Of a stretch of DNA of 64,000 bases, positions 54,181 through 64,000 are shown in pieces. The notes under the pieces are model-generated. The model was not told the DNA's origin, ran no database searches, and saw nothing but the letters and a program-made list of their open reading frames with translations. Source of the stretch: Panopea generosa (Eukaryota; Mollusca; Bivalvia; Adapedonta; Hiatellidae); assembly GCA_029582155.1 (NCBI GenBank), contig CM055908.1:25234757-25298756 (forward strand), in the 5' to 3' direction. The translations under genes and the position numbers were made by a program. Every line of letters starts with the position of its first letter. The first letter of the stretch is position 1.

Positions 54181-56000
54181 TACAATATGCAATATTTTAA
54201 AACATTTTATATCATATAAATTATCGATCGGGAGACAGATTAACAAATAAATAAACTTTCTTCTAAACCACTTTCATAATTGTAAACACATGTGTTCATT
54301 ACTATGTTGTTTGTTTTAATGTAATTGTATGCGATTTGTGATTAAAATATGTTCAATTAATTCCATATTGATGCTTAATCTGACCGCAAATGACATTTTT
54401 CTAATATGATCTTGAGTTCTCGTTTAAAAATAAAGACTGATATGCCGAAATTCTTCAACCACCTATTGTACGATATATAAACTATTCGAAATATTGTTTC
54501 AATTATAACTAAGTTAATTAGTGTAACTGAATTACTTAGATATGTTTACATGAAACTAATAAATATGTGCATGTGTCGTGTCGGATAATATCGTCTGAAA
54601 TCGACAAACTGGTGTTAAAATAAAACAAAACAATTACTTATGACGCCTGGAACGGTTCAAGGCCCGGTGAATGGTAATGATGTTTATGACAATTAGTTTT
54701 GCATGCAGCGTGTCTTATTTCTGCAAACAGACTGAATTAAGTGATTACGAGGACATTGACGTTATAAGGTTAACGGCAGATGATTAATAAATTTTGAGAG
54801 TTATTGCGTTTCTAAATTTACCTCATATTCTCCTAAGTAAGTAAACTACATAAAATTATTCTCTTATGTATTGGCTTTGCGTGACGCCGAATGCATCATT
54901 TTTACAGCTATTTCAGATTTAAAAAAAAAGATGATGTTTGTTATCTAATATAAACATGTTTGAAACAATACAAAAAACGCACTGTTTTAGGTAACTGGAT
55001 TAATATTTCTTCAAAATGCACACAAATATATATCTATGATTTTCTTTTTAAATTTTGAAAGTTCATACATAGATCTATGGACATAAAAGAGAAACTGAAT
55101 TATGAAATAGTATAAAATCTACATTTCAATGTGCCTTTGGTAAAACAAACGTAAACGCGGATAGGGTATAGCGTTTAATTTATTTTTCAAACAAATGAAA
55201 TGCTGATGAATAAATCCAGCAAAAATGAATATGGTTTTGAACGTAATAAAAAAACAATATTAAAATTTTCATTTTTACGAGCTAACAACCTTAATTTGTC
55301 ATTCAGTTCTGTACATGACTAAATTTTAAACAACGCATAATCTGATTAATAATAGTAAGTTATTAGATACTTAAATATTATCATATTGTGAAGTATGCAA
55401 AAATCTTAATTTACATATAACAAATAAGGCAAAAAACGTCTTAGGTGTCTAGCATACATTAGTACGTCTAAATATAGTCTGTCCTTAATGAGGCGCGTCT
55501 TGATAAGTTAGAACGTTCCGTATTGCAATGTATAATTAGAGTTTTTGTTACATATGCAGATATATTATTCATTCTATGTAACGCAGCTTGGTGTTCTATC
55601 TTACTCGACTTATTAAAAGTTTTACGAACAAATGCTCAGAATTCATGCATTTTCCGGCGTTTGCCACATATCCATTTACAGAAGGGGAATAAGAAAATAT
55701 AGGCCCGTCATGAAACGTAGCATGCAATGGACGCTGTCAATACAGCAGCACACACCCATATAATACATTAACATAATCACAATAAATACAATGCAAACAT
55801 TCTAGAATAGGGGACGACTGATTTATCGCTTTGGAGCTTTGGAAAGGCTTGTAGCAAAGTAGCAATGGGGAGCTCTAACTTGGCAAACATCGATCTCGCT
55901 CTTCTTCCGTCATAACATAATAGAACAAGATGGTGTTAATAACATTGGCGCAGCTAGAATATTATATTACATACATGATAGCATGTGCGAGTAAATGGTG
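54180..56000. other. Spacer, nothing recognised
   Basis: AT-rich and mostly single-copy in appearance. No exon supported. Confidence 0.5.
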
Positions 56001-56001
56001 T

Positions 56002-56005
<4 letters not shown>

Positions 56006-56091
<86 letters not shown>
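56006..56091. repeat. (CA)n microsatellite
   Basis: About 42 CA repeats with one interruption. Confidence 0.98.
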
Positions 56092-56092
<1 letters not shown>

Positions 56093-56937
56093 TGCTATAC
56101 CTTTTGTTCTGGGGGTATATGACATGTATTGCGGCATACTATATTGTCAAAACGTTTGTTTTCTTTAAGTATTAATCAAAAGTGTGTTGATAACAATATC
56201 AAGTATACGACTCGAGGTTAATGTTAGTGTTACATGCCCGGAGTAAGACGATTCTTGCGTTAATGTTTTCAAAGTAGGTTTTGTTGACTAAAGATCATTT
56301 TGAAAACAACAATATACGAAACGGTAATAATTCCACTTCAAATCGGTATAATAAATCGCTTATTAAATACTTTTCAAATAGATAATATGGTCTTGTAAGC
56401 TTAGAGGATGTAACGGAATGCCCTGTACCTAATTATGAGTAACAATGTAATCACCAAAAAATAGTTCAGTAAAAAACACTTTGAAATACTTTAATCAGCA
56501 TTTACGAAATGCATATGTCATGTAATCTTTAAATTTCAATATAAATGTCCTAATGTGGTAGGGTGTCATCATTCATTGTTTTAATATCATCAGTTATCAA
56601 ATTAAACATATCTCTCCACCAATTAACTCGACTTATTATATATTTTTTTTGTATTTTGTAATTATAAATATGATTTATAAGAACAATAAGTGTTTTGTAC
56701 AATGCACAAATGAGAGAGGTTACTGAGTACAGTTGTTATTTTAATGTAAAAGTATCTATTAATAAACAATCGACAAAAACCATCATTGGCTTGGTATTTG
56801 CCGTTTGTTTCACACTTATTGGGATAATTATGTTTATTGTTACGGACTTGGAAACGTTTTCAATGTAGACGTTTTGTCGATTGAAGAAACCCTCGAGTAC
56901 CCTCTAAGTACATGTCACCCAGGAAAGTACCATGGTG

Positions 56938-56945
56938 TATAAAAG
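56938..56945 (+). promoter_or_regulatory. TATA box of the first signal-peptide gene
   Basis: TATAAAAG lies 51 bp before an ATG. An initiator-like GTGACAGTCACTTTGG sits 25-35 bp downstream of the box. Confidence 0.65.
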
Positions 56946-56988
56946 CTAACCTGTGTTTGCCCAAGTGACAGTCACTTTGGCAGTAACC

Positions 56989-57028
56989 ATGACTCTGCTA
57001 TTGGTCTTATACCTGGGACTCAGCTTAG
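56989..57028 (+). CDS. Signal-peptide first exon of a secreted protein, gene 1
   Basis: ATG in AACCATGACT; 13 codons plus one base, MTLLLVLYLGLSL then G|GTAAAC. A purely hydrophobic leader ending in a phase 1 intron is the standard first exon of many secreted animal proteins. Candidate second exons with matching phase are 57187-57282 (VDRAEFVGTTSCSSLLVMET ..., stop) and 58303 or 58325 to 58389 (ENENLMPLIDPATGVYVNKM S, stop). Neither can be confirmed by reading. The mature product is unknown. Confidence 0.5.
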
Positions 57029-57186
57029 GTAAACACTGTTTATTTCATCTAGTCATGATTGAATAACCTTTCCTTAACTTTACCATTAGCTATTTCTCTG
57101 TTTAATCACAGCGCTCGGGTTATTTCTTAAAGAGTTAATGGAGAGTCTTCACTAACTAAACATTGTTTTCTTACATATTGTTACAG

Positions 57187-57233
57187 TAGATCGTGCGGAG
57201 TTTGTAGGAACTACCTCTTGTTCCTCCCTCCTG
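57187..57233 (+). CDS. Candidate second exon of signal-peptide gene 1
   Basis: Acceptor TTTTCTTACATATTGTTACAG with matching phase. It encodes (V)DRAEFVGTTSCSSLL up to a donor-like CTG|GTAATG. Read through, the frame stops at about 57282. The phase at its end does not fit the candidate at 58325. Confidence 0.22.
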
Positions 57234-58324
57234 GTAATGGAAACAATGATTTCTTTAATTAATGCCTGTTACTATTTTATGTAAGTTTTAATTGGTCAGT
57301 CTATATTAAAAAGCAGGAAGAGACGGCGACTTAGTATTATAAAAGCCCAATCATCACTGATGCATCTTTTTCAGTTTGTCTTTTTCCTTTTTTATGTATA
57401 TAATATGGTGAAAAATAATTAATCATATTCAGGTTTTAATTGTGATATATATATAATTAAAATCCTTTGTATTATTTGTAGTATATACTTATGACGCCCT
57501 TATGCGATAATTTAGAGAAAGAACACCAGCTATGTAGATTCCCGCTTGTTTCTGTATATCCACGTCAAATGTGTGCAGGTACTCAAAAGATGCATGATAT
57601 GATACGTTTTATTAAATAAAAATAAGCCATGTCTTTGACAAGGCTGAAAGAGAATATATAGTTTTATATTTGATTTCTTTAGAAGCATGTATTCCCCATG
57701 CTCCATTTAATTGGCATAAAAATGTTCTTATTTTAAAAATAAAAGATGCTAAATAATTTGTGAATATTTTAAAAGGAACAAATGTCCATCAGAGAACCCT
57801 TAGTTTAACATTTGTAACACTAAGGGCTGCCACAAACCATTCAAAATACACAGATACAATCACATCATAACTATACTCAGTATATGGAACTTATCATAAT
57901 TAGACAGACAAGGTTCACAGCCTCTCTCTAACTGAAGGTACATGTGTTTGTTCAACTGTTTATTCCATTCTTTGATCAATGACTCCGGCCCATTTTTTAA
58001 TGACGTATGTACATGCGGAGGCTTATGATGAGAGGCTGATACTCGGTTAAACTCGCCCCGTTTTCACACAAATTAAAACTAACTTGAGTAAACACTGTGG
58101 TTTGAAACTTTTTTGTTAGAAAATATGGATAATATTTGCGTTTAAACTTTTCAGTGATATTGAAACTGTTCTGATATGATATGTTAACTGAAAATGAATT
58201 TTAAACTTGGCTGCTTACTTTTGTTAAATGTTGTAAGAATATACATGACCTTTTAATGAACATCCAACCTTTCCTGTTCTTGTGCTATGGTGATTTTACT
58301 TCAGTTTCTCCTGTCGCTCCTTCA

Positions 58325-58389
58325 GAAAACGAGAATTTGATGCCGTTGATAGATCCAGCAACAGGTGTTTACGTGAACAAAATGTCCTA
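58325..58389 (+). CDS. Candidate last exon of signal-peptide gene 1
   Basis: Strong polypyrimidine acceptor TTTCTCCTGTCGCTCCTTCAG. Spliced directly to the phase 1 leader exon it gives ENENLMPLIDPATGVYVNKM S and a TAA. An upstream acceptor at 58302 is in the same frame and would add SPVAPS. It would make a very short secreted peptide. Confidence 0.25.
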
Positions 58390-61300
58390 AAGTTATTTTT
58401 ACATACACTGTTGCTTTGGCTTAGTCTGAAACACAGTTATGGCATTTAAGTAGTTTTTGTTGATATTGTGTTGATTATTAGTGTCGAATTACAAAATACC
58501 AATGAGTAATTTGAATAAAGCAGTACAAGACGTAACGTTTACACATTCGAACACGTATATTGGCTATTTTCCTTTGTTTACTTTAGCTGGGTAGAACTTA
58601 GTATTCTGTCTGTAAACACAGCTTTGTCCTCTATACGTAGTATTTACTAGTTTTACTTTTATTTATTTTACATCAATTGTCAAGCTATTACAACTTCGAC
58701 AAATCACGATCGAGGTCTTCGTGCCCAAAACCAGCACACAGCGTATGGGGATAATGTGTCTCGCTCATGGGCACTATAGAAAGCGGCGGAGGGTCGATTC
58801 AAACAACAAGGTATACTTTGAAGACTTTGGATTGTAGAATTCGTGGGTAAGGCGGGTATGATCTGAAATATCTTTCAGATAGATAAAATGTTTGACGCAA
58901 TACACGAAAATACTAAGGGTTAGAAGTTAAGCAACATTTGTTTCGTATATGATCATTTGGACAGTTTACATGTCTGATAAAAACGAGTGTCGTAACTTAA
59001 GGCTGCCCAAAGGAATAATAAATGAAACAAATATTGATAATTATATATTTTACATTTCTTTATCAACATAAATCGATTGTAGCAATTACTTTTGCTCATA
59101 CCATAAAAACATGTAGCTCTAAAATCCGGCTGTATGAAATTGACTCCCGCTGGGAATTATCAGTTTTATTTTTCCTAGAAATCTCCATAAATCAGAGGCA
59201 AGCATGTGATGGAATCTATGACATCCTTAGACAATAAAGATACCAAAACATAATAATAAACCCTTTGCATAAACTTTCCTGTGCAAAACTGTTGTCAGAT
59301 CTTTCTTTGTCCTTCGTCCAATAACATTGCTAATTTATTGCATATTCACATTTTATATTTGATACTGTCATTTACTTTTAGTTTCATTATACATCAAACA
59401 CACTACTGATTTCGAAAATAATTTAAAAGCTATATTCCTCCTTGAGCAAGATTTAGTGCGAAGTAATCCTTAGTTTGCACTTAGTGGCAATTTGTGGACG
59501 TCTGTACAGTTTGTATAAGTCAAGACCCTAAGGTCATGATTGACCCAGTCCCAAGTGGTTTACATAGAATTATATACAAAAAAGAACTTAACAATATTTT
59601 TTACATAAAGAATTAAGTCTTTATTTAAGATATTTTGCGTCTTGTATAAATATATAGTCCTCTATCAAGCTTTTCAAAGCATAACCTTAGCGTAAGATTT
59701 GACCTCTGCCCAGGGGGTCGTAAATGTGTAATATAATATAAAGAGTTCACCCAAATATAGTCTCGTGATCATGGCGTTGTAAGATCGAACCCATACATTC
59801 CCTCAACATTCGGTCAGTAGCGGTGCTTTATACTGATAACGTTAAAGAAAAATAGTAGAACAAGACCCGGTAGTATCTGTATACAGCAATATCCCTGTAA
59901 ATTAACACGCACTGAAACACCACACGACAACATAAGGCATACGTGTTTATGCATGACCGTTAACTACTTCTATTCGTACTTCAATACGGGCAACGTCTCA
60001 CTTCACAGTTACACCCCTTTTTCCCGACGGTAACATGATTCTTACGCTTAAAAATGGCCTATGTAATTCGGTTTTGAATTTTTTTCAAAATGGTTCATAG
60101 TGGTTGTGATTATTTGCTGCAGATGAGTAGAGCAAATGTTGGCATAGCATATACTTCAATAAGACATCACTGGTGGTAACAAAGTGACTTTTTATAGGAT
60201 TTCAACATAAGCATGTATTCATGAGCATTTGAGGACTTGTTTTTTTTTCTCAAAAAATCTCAGGGTGTCAATGCACCATCTTAAAAATACACAAACTGGT
60301 CAACCTATTGTTATTGTACATTCTTATGTGGGTATACATTCCTGCTATCAAAAAAATACTTTAATTCAATTCTTTGTGGAAATTTTTTTTAATCATGGGA
60401 ATCCTAGACCTTATTCTATATAGAACAAAAAACTAAATTCAACTGTGAAGTGAAACCTATAATAAGCATCAACAAGATATATGATAACAGTATCCATGAA
60501 CATGACATGACATGTTTTAAACAAAGGTGAAGTTAGTTTCATATATGTGTGTCGTCTTTCCGAATTCAGAACGAAACTAACCTTCATCCTATCCTATTCA
60601 GAATCCAATATTGAAGAATAATCATTTGAATTTCGAAAAACGTAAACGAATATGAAAATAACTTTAAACTGCTGGTTTATTTTCATTTATGTAAGCATTA
60701 AATCACAACTTTACCATTGGAACAGACAAAAGTAGCTTTATGCGAGATAGAAGATAAAATAACGACTAATATTATACTCAAACCAGCAAATAGTGCAGTG
60801 TGGAATCCTATTTTCTCGTGCACGCACGGATCAACTTAATTATGTGTCGTTTTACCGATATTGCATGATTTCTAGACAACAAGATTTCGTGTTAATGCGA
60901 ATGACAATTAAAATGATATCTAAAATCGTAACAATAATAATACCCAGATATCCGAACAAAATTTGGTAGAAATGGTTTAGTCCATTTGTGTATGTCCAAA
61001 GATGACTTTGTTATATCTAGTTTGACCTCTGACCATGTTGTTGGTATATATAATGGTGTTACCAGCCTGATACTTAGCTAGACTATGGGTGCGTTTCACA
61101 AAAAATCTTACTACAAAAATCATCGTAAACGTAAACCAACACTTATTCATAGTATTTTTAATATTCATCAAAATGAATCCAAAATTGCTAAAACCATGGA
61201 GGAAATGATATATTTTCTAGAAATATAATAGTTTTAAATGTCGATCAAAATTTAAACAAACAAGATGGAATTGTCAAATTGACTTACGGCGATTTTTATC

Positions 61301-61644
61301 GTAAGTGTTTTTGAGAAACGCGGCCCAGATGTCATAAGAGTATGGCACCACTTATTTAACCTAAAACAAACTTATCAGAAGAGATTTTATTGTTTGGTTC
61401 ATTCATTAAAATGTTAGGAATAATTACAATAAAGACATACAAATATATGAAGTGACAACAGTTGTGCCTTATAACGGTCAGTGAGAAACCTATATCGGGG
61501 AAGCTTAAACCTGGTTAACGAGAACAACCAGACTCATTCTTTGTTACATCATGATTAACTCAGGACTGCCGCAGTCTTCGCACTTTTACATATCAGTTCA
61601 ACACTTATGCAGTGTGATATTTTGAACCTAAGCATATGCGAAGA

Positions 61645-61745
61645 AAGTGTCCTGCTCAAGGAAGAGGGCACCACATATAGCCGTGACAGAGGATCGAACC
61701 CACGACCCTCTGATGTCGGTGCTCTACCACTTGATGCTGACATCT
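61645..61745 (-). mobile_element. tRNA-derived SINE head
   Basis: On the minus strand AGCATCAAGTGGTAGAGCAC CG (A-box) and GAGGGTCGTGGGTTCGATCC (B-box), then CCTTGAGCAGGACAC, the body word of family D. Confidence 0.72.
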
Positions 61746-62359
61746 GTTATCCGGAATAGAACGGTACAGCAATGTCACATTTGCGGATGAATACTTCAAT
61801 GCAACATTACAAAACAAGTTTCGAAAATTCTTATAACTCATTGGACAATTAATGACCGCATTTTATACAAGTTAGCGGAAGGAACTACATAATGTATGTA
61901 AATAGATTATCTCAATCAGTTTCGTCTTTAAATGTCGTTAATATACAGGTTACATTACAACGTCAATCAAACCATGACATATTTAAAAATCATTATTGAA
62001 ATTTTGACTGAAATGAAGCTGTGATCTCATGTTTGTACATCAGTGAAACAAAAGCATTATTGTATGTATGGACTCTAATTTCATCAGGATCAAGAATGTC
62101 ATTCTTGGTTTAGTGTTCTTATTCGGCAACATGTTATAATAAAAACTTTAATGTCTTCTCGGTTATTAAACATTTATCAGTCGGGACAAGTTCGACAAAC
62201 ACAGCCTAGATGTGGTGTTCACTATATTAATTGTCCCTAGTTTGTTGTTAATATAAGCAATGAATTCAAATTGTCTCTGCCAGTTTTAACAGTCACAATA
62301 AACTTCTCAATGGGATGACTTACATATAATGAGGATGTGGATGAGTGCATTTTGTAACG

Positions 62360-62367
62360 TATAAAAC
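62360..62367 (+). promoter_or_regulatory. TATA box of the second signal-peptide gene
   Basis: TATAAAAC 44 bp before the ATG at 62404, the same arrangement as at 56938. Confidence 0.65.
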
Positions 62368-62403
62368 GGTTTGTTTCTTCCGACCGGCAATCTATTTGCA
62401 ATC

Positions 62404-62449
62404 ATGGATCGTATTTTGTGCACGTTAGTGTGTTTGTGTCTCGTTTTAG
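62404..62449 (+). CDS. Signal-peptide first exon of a secreted protein, gene 2
   Basis: ATG in AATCATGGAT; 15 codons plus one base, MDRILCTLVCLCLVL then G|GTATGT. Same design as the exon at 56989: TATA box, short 5'UTR, hydrophobic leader, phase 1 intron after TTAG. The rest of the gene probably lies to the right of the window. Phase-compatible acceptors at 62649 and 63371 give only short frames. Confidence 0.55.
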
Positions 62450-62940
62450 GTATGTTTTTATTTATATTTACTTTGAAGCGTTATTTAACATTACGGATGT
62501 GCATAGTGTTTTAATATGAATTAGTTACTATGATTTAAGTTTCATAGAATACGCGTAAGATCTTGTTTTGGTTTAAAATATGTTGGCATGTTTAACTTTC
62601 GCTAAAAAGGAGTTGTAAAAAGTTTATTAATGTATTCTACTTTATTTTAGTTCGATTGCGAAAAAACTCAGAGCGTATATGAATCGCTCTGAAATCCGCT
62701 TCCTTGGTAGAAGCAGTACACTACCATCCTGCTCAATAAGATTTATGAAAGACTATCGTTAATTTAAATTTGGTTAAGATGACGTTAACTTTTGGAGGAT
62801 TTGGACTGCATATGTTAATAAATCGGCACCACTTATTACAAAATAAATAAAACAAAAGCATTGACATATAGCAGGATAAATCACGTTTTAACAACATTTT
62901 AACAAGCTGATCAACCCGTACAGTAATTTAACAAAGCAGG

Positions 62941-63180
62941 GTCCACCGTGGCTGAATGGTCTAACGCACCGTCTCTAGATCACTTACCTCTCATCGCTAA
63001 GGTCGTATGTTGGAGTCCCGCTCGCTCCAGAAACTTTATGTTAGACAGTTTGCCAGTTACTTGCCGAAGGACGATGGTTCTACTCAGTTTGACTCAGTCT
63101 GAGGTTTTCCTCCACGAGTAAAACTAAATATGCCATAAGTAACCTGAAATCTGTTGAAAATGGCGTAACAATTTTTTTTT
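62941..63180 (+). mobile_element. SINE family B, full length
   Basis: GTCCACCGTGGCTGAATGGT CTAACGC (A-box), AGATCACTTACCTCTCATCG (anticodon/variable arm), GTATGTTGGAGTCCCGCTCG (B-box area), AACTTTATGTTAGACAGTTT, and the tail TGTTGAAAATGGCGTAAC plus a T run. It is the reference copy for the family here. Confidence 0.9.
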
Positions 63181-64000
63181 ACAGATTTCAAACTTTGAAC
63201 AAATTTAATTTATATATAATTTATATAACTAATCTATATCATAACTATTATTTATTAACTCTTATGATAATTTAACTTAAAATATCATGATTAATCATGT
63301 CAAAATATGCTACTGTATTTTTCTCATCTGTATATATGGCTAATGTATTCTTTGTTATGTTAATTCTAGTGAAAGATGTAAGACATGTGACATGACTCAA
63401 TTGTTTAATGATGTTAAATTATGTACACTAAATCAATTTACTTATCATTCTGTACTGGTGTTTAATATAGTATTGATCGCAGAAATGAATGATATTTTTG
63501 TATCTATAAAATAGAACCGAAAAAATACTGCATATATTATAAAACATTATTTTTTTCTTTTATGACGAATATAAATTTATACATAATCAAAATATGAGAG
63601 TATTTTTATTTGGTTGATCAGATCACGAAGTCATCAATATGTTGATACTGGGGATCGTACTCTGACTTCTGATACGTAACATGGGATCCAAAGAACGTCA
63701 ATTAAACAAACACATTACAAGGATATTTTGCAGAAATTAACAATTTAACGAGTTTTTGCAGACAATTATTCTAAATCACATTTTTTTCTCATCATTCTAT
63801 CTTTACAATGTTTCCAAAAAGTACAGATTAAGAGTTTAGGTTGCTCGAATCTCAGGTTAAAACATTTGATAAATTTAGCCGGAATCATTTTTTATTTATA
63901 ATAAATACCGGAATACACTACCTCATATCGGAACATTCCACGTGATACTCAAATACACCGTGTGATACTCGAATACATCACTGGAATTTATTTATTTGCT
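63181..64000. other. AT-rich sequence, no exon recognised
   Basis: Probably the first intron of the gene whose leader exon is at 62404. CACGTGATACTCAAATACA and CCGTGTGATACTCGAATACA form a short duplication near 63940-63975. Confidence 0.4.

Larger units (their letters stand above)
57240..62340. other. Long spacer or intron, little recognised
   Basis: Apart from the candidate exon at 58325, the hairpin-like 57798-57826 and the SINE head at 61645, no supported feature. A tRNA-like scrap may lie near 59750-59880. Confidence 0.45.

Noticed and set aside
55930-56175. Frame with a long threonine/histidine run
   Set aside because: It is a CA microsatellite with short flanks.
59022-59237. 71-codon plus-strand frame as an exon of the secreted gene
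   Set aside because: It has internal isoleucine/phenylalanine-rich noise, no acceptor in the right phase and no domain.

Overview
This is AT-rich animal nuclear DNA, most likely from a bivalve mollusc. Genes are split into short exons with GT-AG introns. tRNA-derived SINEs, MITEs with terminal inverted repeats and long minisatellites fill the introns and spacers. Several interspersed repeats resemble ones I associate with scallops, oysters and clams, such as the element ending in a CCCCC/GGGGG hairpin at 30 kb. The taxon is an inference; no search was run.

Layout. (1) About 1-18.4 kb, + strand: the 3' part of a FAM53-family gene. Three phase-compatible coding exons lie at 2329-3125, 16680-16736 and 16996-17283, followed by a roughly 1.1 kb 3'UTR. 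Its 13.5 kb intron holds a Tigger/pogo-like element, a TA-flanked transposon, piggyBac-like MITEs, many SINEs and four minisatellites. One of these has 45-bp units and runs into the splice acceptor of the second exon in the reading frame of that exon. (2) 18.4-24 kb: interspersed repeats. (3) 24.2-28.1 kb, - strand: a three-exon gene for a 399-residue protein that I do not recognise. A 31-bp minisatellite with higher-order structure fills its second intron. (4) 28.4-36.5 kb: SINEs, a tandem 146-bp bivalve-type repeat and copies of a roughly 480-bp interspersed element. (5) 36.9-46 kb, - strand: a complete YKT6 R-SNARE gene (seven coding exons, 199 residues, all phases matching), with a probable non-coding first exon and an ETS-type promoter motif. 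An ankyrin-like ORF lies just past its stop codon. (6) 46.1-53.6 kb: a 7.5 kb satellite of 99-104 bp monomers in three subfamily blocks, starting next to the YKT6 promoter. (7) 53.6-64 kb: mostly single-copy AT-rich DNA with two TATA-driven first exons that encode signal peptides. Both end in phase 1, and their downstream exons are not securely found.

The identified genes have no evident shared pathway. FAM53 proteins are nuclear regulators, YKT6 is a membrane-fusion SNARE, and the 24-28 kb protein is uncharacterised. The strongest leads are the CVIL prenylation box of YKT6, the minisatellites joined to splice acceptors, the birth of a minisatellite inside a tRNA-Leu-type SINE, the unknown three-exon gene, and the pair of secreted-protein first exons. 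I found no convincing novel multi-gene system.
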